Shown piece by piece: positions 23,557 to 34,750 of a stretch of DNA of 47,312 nucleotides. The notes under the pieces are model-generated. The model was given only the letters and a program-made list of their open reading frames with translations, searched no databases and was not told the DNA's origin. The position numbers and the translations under genes are program-made. Position 1 is the first letter of the stretch, and the number at the start of each line of letters is the position of its first letter. This DNA comes from Saccoglossus kowalevskii (taxonomy: Eukaryota > Hemichordata > Enteropneusta > Harrimaniidae): assembly GCF_000003605.2 (NCBI RefSeq), contig NW_003120898.1, positions 1 through 47,312 on the forward strand. Reading direction: 5' to 3'.

Positions 23557-23575
23557 GTAGAGGTATTTGCATAAA

Positions 23576-23581
23576 TGACCT
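23576..23581 (-). promoter_or_regulatory. Inverted AGGTCA half-site (TGACCT)
   Basis: ATAAATGACCTAAG is present in most A and B units, giving AGGTCA on the minus strand. It is lost in monomer 43. Six bases alone are weak evidence of binding. Confidence 0.2.
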
Positions 23582-23661
23582 AAGTTGTTGGCTTATAGAA
23601 ACGCGCAGTTCTAAAGTCGACAAGTTTAATAAAAGCCATTTGAAAGTAGCTTATAGATGTT

Positions 23662-23667
23662 CACGTG
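23662..23667. promoter_or_regulatory. CACGTG palindrome (E-box-like)
   Basis: TTCACGTGAG (B) or GTCACGTGAG (A) is kept in almost every unit although the bases just before it separate the two types. Lost in monomers 9, 20 and 25. The hexamer is the core recognised by bHLH-zipper proteins such as Myc/Max and USF; any binding here is a guess. Confidence 0.2.
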
Positions 23668-23740
23668 AGTTGACTGTAAAATGTTAGAAAACAGCGTGCA
23701 AAGTTGGAAAAAACGAAAGAAATGTTGGCGGAGTTGCTTG

Positions 23741-23750
23741 TATATATAAC
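23741..23750 (+). promoter_or_regulatory. TATA-like box TATATATAAC
   Basis: GCTTGTATATATAACC is one of the better-kept stretches in both types. It varies in monomers 35, 41 and 45, and some A units have one more TA. It could serve as a TATA element for satellite transcription or simply be AT-rich sequence. Confidence 0.2.
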
Positions 23751-24045
23751 CTAAGTCATTATCATGACAACCCCGCAGTTAAATGTCGAAAATATTAAGT
23801 AAATGTTCCGAGAATGCCTCATATGTAAGCAGATTGTCACAACAGTCAACCAAAAAGTCGACTACAAACTGCTTACAAAGTTGTGAAAAGCGATTGCAAA
23901 GTTGGTATTTTCATTTGGGATTGTTACCTGTGATATCATTTTAACAAGTCCCATAGTTAAAAGCTCGAAAATGTGAATAAAGATTTCGTTAATTGATGTT
24001 AAATTACCGTAGTCTTACTCCAAGTATGTAGATGTCATAGGTCAA

Positions 24046-24053
24046 TTCTAGAA
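24046..24053. promoter_or_regulatory. TTCTAGAA palindrome, heat-shock-element-like
   Basis: One base after the receptor-like repeat each unit carries TTCTAGAA, two inverted nGAAn pentamers and an XbaI site. A functional heat shock element normally needs three or more pentamers and the next position (GATATT or GATACT) does not complete a third. It is altered in monomers 1, 4, 38 and 44. Confidence 0.2.
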
Positions 24054-24237
24054 GATATTTGCGTAGACGATATCGATTTTAAACCATCTCAAAACCTGAA
24101 ATAGCCGGGAATTCGGCCTAATTCCATGTTTTCTATGCAGTTGTGTGGTTAGGTGACCGATGAATGTTTGAGGAAAAGCGCAATCGGGCGTGGTTAGTAC
24201 TTGCATGGGAGACTCCCTGAGTAAACGAGCTGTTGAA

Positions 24238-24246
24238 TTTTTTTTT
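24238..24246 (+). other. T-tract of variable length (reference unit, T9)
   Basis: Each monomer has a run of T between GTTGA(A) and CATTAC (A) or GTTTCATC (B). It varies from about T7 to T14 and is interrupted by G or A in monomers 37, 38, 44 and 46. The length changes shift every reading frame that crosses it. Confidence 0.8.
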
Positions 24247-24404
24247 GTTTCATCACAGATATGGAAAAGATATACTTCAACATTTCTGCATTTTTCTTCC
24301 TGTGATGTCAATCATTTATTGTAGAAAATCGTGGCATTTTTGTAACTTTTTTAACTAATGGAAAGTTTCGAAATTCCTTCTAATTTTCAAGTACAAGTTG
24401 TTGA

Positions 24405-25346
24405 TGCTGTCGGCACGTAGTAGGTTTTAAGTTGTTAACGCACCGTGCAAATTTGTTCAAAGTCATTGCAAAGTTGTGCAAAGTTATTGCAAAGTTGGTA
24501 GATGTATTTGCATAAATGACCTAAGTTGTTGGCTTATAGAAACGTGCAGTTCTAAAGTCGACAAGTTTAATAAAAGCCATTGAAAGCAGCTTATAGATGT
24601 TCACGTGAGTTGACTGTAAAATGTTAGAAAACAGCGTGCAAAGTTGGAAAAAACGAAAGAAATGTTGGCGGAGTTGCTTGTATATATAACCTAAGTCATT
24701 ATCATGACAACCCCGCAGTTAAATGTCGAAAATATTAAGTAAATGTTCGAAGAATGCCTCATATGTAAGCAGATTGTCACAACAGTCAACCAAAAAGTCG
24801 ACTACCAACTGCTTACAAAGTTGTGAAAAGCGATTGCAAAGTTGGTATTTTCATTCGGGATTGTTACCTGTGATATCATATTAACAAGTCCCATAGTTAA
24901 AAGTTCGAAAATGTGAATAAAGATTTCGTTAATTGATGTTAAATTACCGTAGTCTTACTCCAAGTATGTAGATGTCATAGGTCAATTCTAGAAGATATTT
25001 GCGTAGACGATATCGATTTTAAAACATCTCAAAACCCGAAATAGCCGGGAATTCGGCGAAATTGCATGTTTTTTATGCAGTTGTGTGGTTAGGTGACCGA
25101 TAAATGTTTGAGGTAAAGCGCAATCGGGCGTGGTTAGTACTTGCATGGGAGACTCCCTGAGTAAACGAGCTGTTGAATTTTTTTTTTTGTTTCATCACAG
25201 ACATGGAAAAGATATACTTCAACATTTCTGCATTTTTCTTCCTGTGATGTCAATCATTTATTGTAGAAAATCGTGGCATTTTTGTAACTTTTTTAACTAA
25301 TGGAAAGTTTCGAAATTCCTTCTAATTTTCAAGTACAAGTTGTTGA
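24405..25346. repeat. Monomer 27 (type B2, 942 bp)
   Basis: Private changes are GTAGTAGG, GCAAATTTGTTC, ACTACCAACTGC, AACCCGAAATAG. GTTCGAAGAATG is shared with monomer 40. A hand count over 24,421-25,320 gives 316 G/C in 900 bases. Confidence 0.95.
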
Positions 25347-26285
25347 TGCTGTCGGCACGTAGTGGGTTTTAAGTTGTTAACGCACCGTGCAAAGTTGTTC
25401 AAAGTCATTCCAAAGTTGTGCAAAGTTATTGCAAAGTTGGTAGATGTATTTGCATAAATGACCTAAGTTGTTGGCTTATAGAAACGCGCAGTTCTAAAGT
25501 CGACAAGTTAAATAAAAGCCATTTGAAAGCAGCTTATAGATGTTCACGTGAGTTGACTGTAAAATGTTAGAAAACAGCGTGCAAAGTTGGAAAAAACGAA
25601 AGAAATGTTGGCGGAGTTGCTTGTATATATAACCTAAGTTATTATCATGACAACCCCGAAGTTAAATGTCGAAAATATTAAGTAAATGTTCCGAGAATGC
25701 CTCATATGTAAGCAGATTGTCACAACAGTTAACCAAAAAGTCGACTACAAACTGCTTACAAAGTTGTGAAAAGCGATTGCAAAGTTGGTATTTTCATTTG
25801 GGATTGTTACCTGTGATATCATTTTAACAAGTCCCATAGTTAAAAGCTCGAAAATGTGAATAAATATTTCGTTAATTGATGTTAAATTACCGTAGTCTTA
25901 CTCCAAGTATGTAGATGCATAGGTCAATTCTAGAAGATATTTGCGTAGGCGATATCGATTTTAAAACATCTCAAAACCTGAAATAGCCGGGCATTCGGCC
26001 AAATTGCATGTTTTATATGCAGTTGTGTGGTTAGGTGACCGATAAATGTTTGAGGTAAAGCGCAATCGGGCGTGGTTAGTACTTGCATGGGAGACTCCCC
26101 GAGTAAACGAGCTGTTGAATTTTTTTTGTTTCATCACAGATATGGAAAAGATATACTTCAACATTTCTGCATTTTTCTTCCTGTGATGTCAATCATTTAT
26201 TGTAGAAAATCGTGGCATTTTTGTAACTTTTTTAACTAATGGAAAGTTTCGAAATTCCTTCTAATTTTCAAGTACAAGTTGTTGA
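25347..26285. repeat. Monomer 28 (type B2, 939 bp)
   Basis: It has CAAGTTAAATAAAAG (shared with 29), AAGTTATTATC and CAGTTAACC. The receptor-like repeat has lost a base (GATGCATAGGTCA). Confidence 0.95.
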
Positions 26286-27227
26286 TGCTGTCGGCACGTA
26301 GTGGGTTTTAAGTTGTTAACGCACCGTGCAAAGTTGTTCAAAGTCATTGCAAAGTTGTGCAAAGTTATTGCAAAGTTGGTAGATGTATTTGCATAAATGA
26401 CCTAAGTTGTTGGCTTATAGAAACGCGCAGTTCTAAAGTCGACAAGTTAAATAAAAGCCATTTGAAAGCAGCTTTTAGATGTTCACGTGAGTTGACTGTA
26501 AAATGTTAGAAAACAGCGTGCAAAGTTGGAAAAAACGAAAGAAATGTTGGCGGAGTTGCTTGTATATATAACCTAAGTCATTATCATGACAACCCCGAAG
26601 TTAAATGTCGAAAATATTAAGTAAATGTTCGGAGAATGCCTCATATGTAAGCAGATTGTCACAACAGTCAACCAAAAAGTCGACTACAAACTGCTTACAA
26701 AGTTGTGAAAAGCGATTGCAAAGTTGGTATTTTATTTCGGGATTGTTACCTGTGATATCATTTTAGCAAGTCCCATAGTTAAAAGCTCGAAAATGTGAAT
26801 AAATATTTCGTTAATTGATGTTAAATTACCGTAGTCTTACTCGAAGTATGTAGATGTCATAGGTCAATTCTAGAAGATATTTGCGTAGGCGATATCGATT
26901 TTAAAACATCTCAAAACGTGAAATAGCCGGGAATTCGGCCTACTTGCATGTTTTCTATGCAGTTGTGTGGTTAGGTGACTGATAAATGTTTGAGGTAAAG
27001 CGCAATCGGTCGTGGTTAGTACTTGCATGGGAGACTCCCTGAGTAAACGAGCTGTTGAATTTTTTTTTTGTTTCATCACAGACATGAAAAAGATATACTT
27101 CAACATTTCTGCATTTTTCTTCCTGTGATGTCAATCATTTATTGTAGAAAATCGTGGCATTTTTGTAACTTTTTTAACTAATGGAAAGTTTCGAAATTCC
27201 TTCTAATTTTCAAGTACAAGTTGTTGA
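26286..27227. repeat. Monomer 29 (type B2, 942 bp)
   Basis: It shares CAAGTTAAATAAAAG with 28. Private changes are AGCTTTTAGATG (also in 38), TTTATTTCGGG, TTTTAGCAAG and TTACTCGAAG. Confidence 0.95.
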
Positions 27228-28168
27228 TGCTGTCGGCACGTAGTGGGTTTTAAGTTGTTAACGCACCGTGCAAAGTTGTTCAAAGTCATTGCAAAGTTGT
27301 GCAAAGTTATTGCAAAGTTGGTAGATGTATTTGCATAAATGACCTAAGTTGTTGGCTTATAGAAACGCGCAGTTCTAAAGTCGACAAGTTTAATAAAAGC
27401 CATTTGAAAGCAGCTTATAGATGTTCACGTGAGTTGACTGTAAAATGTTAGAAAACAGCGTGCAAAGTTGGAAAAAACGAAAGAAATGTTGGCGGAGTTG
27501 CTTGTATATATAACCTAAGTCATTATCATGACAACCCCGCAGTTAAATGTCGAAAATATTAAGTAAATGATCCGAGAATGCCTCATATGTAAGCAGATTG
27601 TCACAATAGTCAACCAAAAAGTCGACTACAAACTGCTTACAAAGTTGTGAAAAGCGATTGCAAAGTTGGTATTTTCATTTGGGATTGTTACCTGTGATAT
27701 CATTTTAACAAGTCCCATAGTTAAAAGCTCGAAAATGTGAATAAATATTTCGTTAATTGATGTTAAATTACCGTAGTCTTACTCCAAGTATGTAGATGTC
27801 ATAGGTCAATTCTAGAAGATAATTGCGTAGGCGATATCGATTTTAAAACATCTCAAAACCTGAAATAGCCGGGAATTCGGCCTAATTGCATGTTTTCTAT
27901 GCAGTTGTGTGGTTAGGTGACCGATAAATGTTTGAGGTAAAGCGCAATCGGTCGTGGTTAGTACTTGCATGGGAGACTCCCTGAGTAAACGAGCTGTTGA
28001 ATTTTTTTTTGTTTCATCACAGACATGGAAAAGATATACTTCAACATTTCTGCATTTTTCTTCCTGTGATGTCAATCATTTATTGTAGAAAATCATGGCA
28101 TTTTTGTAACTTTTTTAACTAATGGAAAGTTTCGAAATTCCTTCTAATTTTCAAGTACAAGTTGTTGA
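27228..28168. repeat. Monomer 30 (type B2, 941 bp)
   Basis: Carries the tract AATGATCCGAG, CACAATAGTC, GATAATTGCG, ATCGGTCGTGG in the same order and spacing as monomer 17, but without its 21-bp deletion. Confidence 0.95.
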
Positions 28169-29109
28169 TGCTGTCGGCACGTAGTGGGTTTTAAGTTGTT
28201 AACGCACCGTGCAAAGTTGTTCAAAGTCATTGCAAAGTTGTGCAAAGTTATTGCAAAGTTGGTAGATGTATTTGCATAAATGACCTAAGTTGTTGGCTTA
28301 TAGAAACGCGCAGTTCTAAAGTCGACAAGTTTAATAAAAGCCATTTGAAAACAGCTTATATATGTTCACGTGCGTTGACTATAAAATGTTAGAAAACAGC
28401 GTGCAAAGTTGGAAAAAACGAAAGAAATGTTGGCGGAGTTGCTTGTATATATAACCTAAGTCATTATCATGACATCCCCGCAGTTAAATGTCGAAAATAT
28501 TAAGTAAATGTTCAAAGAATGCCTCATATGTAAGCAGATTGTCACAACAGTCAACCAAAAAGTCGACTACAAACTGCTTACAAAGTTGTGAAAAGCGATT
28601 GCAAAGTTGGTATTTTGATTTGGGATTGTTACCTGTGATATCATTTTAACAAGTTCCATAGTTAAAAGCTCGAAAATGTGAATAAAGATTTCGTTAATTG
28701 ATGTTAAATTACCGTAGTCTTACTCCAAGTATGTAGATGTCACAGGTCAATTCTAGAAGATATTTGCGTAGACGATATCGATTTTAAAACATCTCAAAAC
28801 CTGAAATAGCCGGGAATTCGACATAATTGCATGTTTTCTATGCAGTTGTGTGGTTAGGTGACCGATGAATGTTTGAGGTAAAGCGCAATCGGGCGTGGTT
28901 AGTACTTGCATGGGAGACGCCCTGAGTAAACGAGCTGTTGATTTTTTTTTTGTTTCATCACAGACATGGAAAAGATATACTTCAACATTTCTGCATTTTT
29001 CTTCCTGTGATGTCAATCATTTATTGTAGAAAATCGTGGCATTTTTGTAACTTTTTTAACTAATGGAAAGTTTCGAAATTCCTTCTAATTTTCAAGTACA
29101 AGTTGTTGA
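28169..29109. repeat. Monomer 31 (type B2, 941 bp; twin of 32)
   Basis: It has GAAAACAGC, CACGTGCGTTGAC, GACATCCCCG and TTCAAAGAATG, all shared with monomer 32. Confidence 0.95.
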
Positions 29110-30050
29110 TGCTGTCGGCACGTAGTGGGTTTTAAGTTGTTAACGCACCGTGCAAAGTTGTTCAAAGTCATTGCAAAGTTGTGCAAAGTTATTGCAAAGT
29201 TGGTAGATGTATTTGCATAAATGACCTAAGTTGTTGGCTTATAGAAACGCGCAGTTGTAAAGTCGACAAGTTTAATAAAGCCATTTGAAAACAGCTTATA
29301 GATGTTCACGTGCGTTGACTGTAAAATGTTAGAAAACAGCGTGCAAAGTTGGAAAAAACGAAAGAAATGTTGGCGGAGTTGCTTGTATATATAACCTAAG
29401 TCATTATCATGACATCCCCGCAGTTAAATGTCGAAAATATTAAGTAAATGTTCAAAGAATGCCTCATATGTAAGCAGATTGTCACAACAGTCAACCAAAA
29501 AGTCGACTACAAACTGCTTACAAAGTTGTGAAAAGCGATTGCAAAGTTGGTATTTTCATTTGGGATTGTTACCTGTGATATCATATTAACAAGTCCCATA
29601 GTTAAAAGTTCGAAAATGTGTAAAAAGATTTCGTTAATTGATGTTAAATTACCGTAGTCTTACTCCAAGTATGTAGATGTCATAGGTCAATTCTAGATGA
29701 TATTTGCGTAGGCGATATCGATTTTAAAACATCTCAAAACCTGAAATAGCCGGGAATTCGGCCTAATTGCATGTTTTCTATGCAGTTGTGTGGTTAGGTG
29801 ACCGATAAATGTTTGAAGTAATGCGCAATCGGGCGTGGTTAGTACTTGCATGGGAGACTCCCTGAGTAAACGAGCTGTTGAATTTTTTTTTTGTTTCATC
29901 ACAGACATGGAAAAGATATACTTCAACATTTCTGCATTTTTCTTCCTGTGATGTCAATCATTTATTGTAGAAAATCGTGGCATTTTTGTAACTTTTTTAA
30001 CTAATGGAAAGTTTCGAAATTCCTTCTAATTTTCAAGTACAAATTGTTGA
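29110..30050. repeat. Monomer 32 (type B2, 941 bp; twin of 31)
   Basis: The first half matches monomer 31. The second half has TCTAGATGATATTTG, shared with monomer 18, and TGTGTAAAAAGA. Confidence 0.95.
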
Positions 30051-30983
30051 TGATGTCGGCACGTAGTGGGTTTTAAGTTGTTAACGGACCGTGCAAAGTT
30101 GTTCAAAGTCATTGCAAAGTTGTGCAAAGTTATTGCAAAGTTGGTAGATGTATTTGCATAAATGACCTAAGTTGTTTGCTTGTAGAAACACGCAGTTCTA
30201 AAGTCGACAAATTTAATAAAAGCCATTTGAAAGCAGCATATAGATGTTCACGTGAGTTGACTGTAAAATGTTAGAAAACAGCGTGCAAAGTTGGAAAAAA
30301 CGAAAGAAATGTTGACGGAGTTGCTTGTATATATAACCTAAGTTATTATCATGACAACCCCGAAGTTAAATGTCGAAAATATTAAGTAAATGTTCCGAGA
30401 ATGCCTCATATGTAAGCAGATTGTCACAACAGTCAACCAAAAAGTCGACTACAAACTGCTTACAAAGTTGTGAAAAGCGATTGCAAAGTTGGTATTTTCA
30501 TTTGGGATTGTTACCTGTGATATCATTTTAACAAGTCCCATAGTTAAAAGCTCGAAAATGTGAATACATATTTCGTTAATTGATGTTAAATTACCGTAGT
30601 CTTACTCCAAGTATGTAGATGTCATAGGTCAATTCTAGAAGATATTTGCGTAGGCGATATCGATTTTAAAACATCTCAAAACCTGGAATTCGGGCTAATT
30701 GCATGTTTTCTATGCAGTTGTGTGGTTAGGTGACAGATAAATGTTTGAGGTAAAGCGCAATCGGGCGTGGTTAGTACTTGCATGGGAGACTCCCTGAGTA
30801 AACGAGCTGTTGAATTTTTTTTTTTGTTTCATCACAGACATGGAAAAGATATACTTCAACATTTCTGCATTTTTCTTCCTGTGATGTCAATCATTTATTG
30901 TAGAAAATCGTGGCATTTTTGTAACTTTTTTAACTAGTGGAAAGTTTCGAAATTCCTTCTAATTTTCAAGTACAAGTTGTTGA
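30051..30983. repeat. Monomer 33 (type B2, 933 bp, ~10-bp deletion)
   Basis: ACCTGGAATTC at about 30,681-30,691 lacks the usual AAATAGCCGG. The anchor reads TGATGTC. It has TTGCTTGTAGAAACACG and GTTGACGGAG. Confidence 0.95.
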
Positions 30984-31925
30984 TGCTGTCGGCACGTAGT
31001 GGGTTTTAAGTTGTTAACGCACCGTGCAAAGTTGTTCAAAGTCACTGCAAAGTTGTGCAAAGTTATTGCAAAGTTGGTAGATGTATTTGTATAAATGACC
31101 TAAGTTGTTGGCATATGGAAACGTGCAGTTGTAAAGTCGACAAATTTAATAAAAGCCATTTGAAAGCAGCATATAGATGTTCACGTGAGTTGACTGTAAA
31201 ATGTTAGAAAACAGCGTGCAAAGTTGGAAAAAACGAAAGAAATGTTGACGGAGTTGCTTGTATATATAACCTAAGTTATTATCATGACAACCCCGAAGTT
31301 AAATGTCGAAAATATTAAGTAAATGTTCGGAGAATGCCTCATATGTAAGCAGATTGTCACAACAGTCAACCAAAAAGTCGACTACAAACTGCTTACAAAG
31401 TTGTGAAAAGCGATTGCAAAGTTGGTATTTTCATTTGGGATTGTTACCTGTGATATCATTTTAACAAGTCCCATAGTTAAAAGCTCGAAAATGTGAATAA
31501 ATATTTTGTTAATTGATGTTAAATTACCGTAGTCTTACTCCAAGTATGTAGATGTCATAGGTCAATTCTAGAAGATATTTGCGTAGACGATATCGATTTT
31601 AAAACATCTCAAAACCTGAAATAGCCGGGAATTCAGCCTGATTGCATGTTTTCTATGCAGTTGTGTGGTTAGGTGACCGATGAATGTTTGAGGTAAAGCG
31701 CAATCGGGCGTGGTTAGTACTTGCATGGGAGACTCCCTGAGTAAATGAGCTGTTGAATTTTTTTTTTGTTTCATCACAGAGATGGAAAAGATATACTTCA
31801 ACATTTCTGCATTTTTCATACTGTGATGTCAATCATTTATTGTAGAAAATCGTGGCATTTTTGTAACTTTTTTAACTAATGGAAAGTTTCGAAATTCCTT
31901 CTTATTTTCAAGTACAAGTTGTTGA
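30984..31925. repeat. Monomer 34 (type B2, 942 bp)
   Basis: It has GCATATGGAAACGTGCAG near 31,111, and AGCATATAGATG and GTTGACGGAG in common with 33. Private changes are GTCACTGC, CAGCCTGATTGC and TTTTTCATACTGTG. Confidence 0.95.
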
Positions 31926-32867
31926 TGCTGTCGGCACGTAGTGGGTTTTAAGTTGTTAACGCACCGTGCAAAGTTGTTCAAAGTCATTGCCAAGTTGTGC
32001 AAAGTTATTGCAAAGTTGGTAGATGTATTTGCATAAATGACCTAAGTTGTTGGCTTATAGAAACGCGCAGTTCTAAAGTCGACAAGTTTAATAAAAGCCA
32101 TTTGAAAGCAGCTTATAGATGTTCACGTGAGTTGACTATAAAATGTTAGAAAACAGCGTGCAAAGTTGGAAAAAACGAAAGAAATGTTGGCGGAGTTGCT
32201 TGTATAAATAACCTAAGTCATTATCATGACAACCCCGCAGTTAAATGTCGAAAATATTAAGTAAATGTTCCGAGAATGCCTCATATGTAAGCAGATTGTC
32301 ACAACAGTCAACCAAAAAGTCGACTACAAACTGCTTACAAAGTTGTGAAAAGCGATTGCAAAGTTGGTATTTTCATTTGGGATTGTTACCTGTGATATCA
32401 ATTTAACAAGTCCCATAGTTAAAAGCTCGAAAATGTGAACAAATATTTCGTTAATTGATGTTAAATTACCGTAGTCTTACTCCAAGTATGTAGATGTCAT
32501 AGGTCAATTCTAGAAGATATTTGCATAGGCGATATCGATTTTAAAACATCTCAAAACCTGAAATAGCCGGGAATTCGGCCTAATTGCATGTTTTCTATGC
32601 AGTTGTGTGGTTAGGTGACCGATAAATGTTTGAGGTAAAGCGCAATCGGGCGTGGTTAGTACTTGCATGGGAGACTCCCTGAGTAAACGAGCTGTTGAAT
32701 TTTTTTTTTGTTTCATCACAGTCATGGAAAAGATATACTTCAACATTTCTGCATTTTTCTTCCTGTGATGTCAATCATTTATTGTAGAAAATCGTGGCAT
32801 TTTTGTAACTTTTTTAACTAACGGAAAGTTTCGAAATTCCTTCTAATTTTCAAGTACAAGTTGTTGA
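31926..32867. repeat. Monomer 35 (type B2, 942 bp)
   Basis: It has CATTGCCAAGTTG and GTATAAATAACC, which alters the TATATATAAC box, plus ATATCAATTTAAC and TCACAGTCATGG (the latter also in 43). Confidence 0.95.
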
Positions 32868-33808
32868 TTCTGTCGGCACGTAGTGGGTTTTAAGTTGTTA
32901 ACGCACCGTGCAAAGTTGTTCAAAGTCATTGCAAAGTTGTGCAAAGTTATTGCAAAGTTGGTAGATGTATTTGCATAAATGACCTAAGTTGTTGGCTTAT
33001 AGAAACGTGCAGTACTAAAGTCCACAAGTTTAATAAAAGCCATTTGAAAGCAGCTTATAGATGTTCACGTGAGTTGACTGTAAAATGTTAGAAAACAGCG
33101 TGCAAAGTTGGAAAAAACGAAAGAAATGTTGGCGGAGTTTCTTGTATATATAACCTAAGTCATTATCATGACAACCCCGCAGTTAAATGTCGAAAATATT
33201 AAGTAAATGTTCCGAGAATGCCTCATATGTAAGCAGATTGTCACAACAGTCAACCAAAAAGTCGACTACAAATAGCTTACAAAGTTGTGAAAAGCGATTG
33301 CAAAGTTGGTATTTTCATTTGGGATTGTTACCTGTAATATCATATTAACAAGTCCCATAGTTAAAAGTTCGAAAATGTGAATAAAGATTTCGTTAATTGA
33401 TGTTAAATTACCGTAGTCTTACTCCAAGTATGTAGATGTCATAGGTCAATTCTAGAAGATATTTGCGTAGATGATATCGATTTTAAAACATCTCAAAACC
33501 TGAAATAGCCGGGAATTCGGCCTAATTGCATGTTTTCTATGCAGTTGTGGTTAGGTGACCGATGAATGTTTGAGGTAAAGCGCAATCTGGCGTGGTTAGT
33601 ACTTGCATGGGAGACTCCCTGAGTAAATGAGCTGTTGAATTTTTTTTTTTGTTTCATCACAGAGATGGAAAAGATATACTTCAACATTTTCTGCATTTTC
33701 TTCCTGTGATGTCAATCATTTAGTGTAGAAAATCGTGGCATTTTTGTAACTTTTTTAACTAATGGAAAGTTTCGAAATTCCTTCAAATTTTCAAGTACAA
33801 GTTGTTGA
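32868..33808. repeat. Monomer 36 (type B2, 941 bp)
   Basis: Many private changes: anchor TTCTGTC, CAGTACTAAAGTCCACAAG (SalI lost), GAGTTTCTTG, ACAAATAGCTTAC, CCTGTAATATC, GTAGATGATATCG. Confidence 0.95.
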
Positions 33809-34750
33809 TGCTGTTGGCACGTAGTGGGTTTTAAGTTGTTAACGCACCGTGCAAAGTTGTTCAAAGTCATTGCAAAGTTGTGCAAAGTTATTGCAAAGTT
33901 GGTAGATGTATTTCCATAAATGACCTAAGTTGTTGGCTTATAGAAACGCGCAGTTCTAAAGTCGACAAGTTTAATACAAGCCATTTGAAAGCAGCTTATA
34001 GATGTTCACGTGAGTTGACTGTAAAATGTTAGAAAACAGCGTGCAAAGTTGGAAAAAACGAAAGAAATGTTGGCGGAGTTGCTTGTATATATAACCTAAG
34101 TCATTATCATGACAACCCCGCAGTTAAATGTCGAAAATATTAAGTAAATGTTCGGAGAATGCCTCATATGTAAGCAGATTGTCACAACAAGTCAACCAAA
34201 ACGTCGACTACAAACTGCTTACAAAGTTGTGAAAAGCGATTGCAAAGTTGGTATTTTCATTTGGGATTGTTACCTGTGATATCATTTTAACAAGTCCCAT
34301 AGTTAAAAGCTCGAAAATGTGAATAAATATTTCGTTAATTGATGTTAAATTACGGTAGTCTTACTCCAAGTATGTAGATGTCATAGGTCAATTCTAGAAG
34401 ATATTTGCGTTGGCGATATCGATTTTAAAACATTTCAAAACCTGAAATAGCCGGGAATTCGTCCTAATTGCATGTTTTCTATGCAGTTGTGTGGTTAGGT
34501 GACCGATAAATGTTTGAGGTAAAGCGCAATCGGGCATGGTTAGTACTTGCATGGGAGACTCCCTGAGTAAACGAGCTGTTGAATTTTTGTTTGTTTCATC
34601 ACAGACATGGAAAAGATATACTTCAACATTTCTGCATTTTTCTTCCTGTGATGTCAATCATTTAGTGTAGAAAATTGTGGCATTTTTGTAACTTTTTTAA
34701 CTAATGGAAAGTTTCGAAATTCCTTCTAATTTTCAAGTACAAGTTGTTGA
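33809..34750. repeat. Monomer 37 (type B2, 942 bp)
   Basis: It has CTGTTGGCACG (shared with 38 and 48), TTTCCATAAATG, TTTAATACAAGCC and ACAACAAGTCAACC with one extra base. ATTACGGTAG is private. The T-tract is interrupted (TTTTTGTTTGTTTC). Confidence 0.95.

Larger units (their letters stand above)
23464..24404. repeat. Monomer 26 (type B2, 941 bp), reference unit
   Basis: A full-length unit of the commonest length, used here to place the internal elements listed separately. Private changes are AGAGGTATTTGC, GAAAGTAGC and AACCATCTC. Confidence 0.95.

Noticed and set aside
23900-23930. CENP-B box
   Set aside because: The A-type TTTCATTCGGGATTG has CGGG and an A three bases before it, but the required TTCG at the 5' side is absent. 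No other segment fits TTCGnnnnAnnCGGG.
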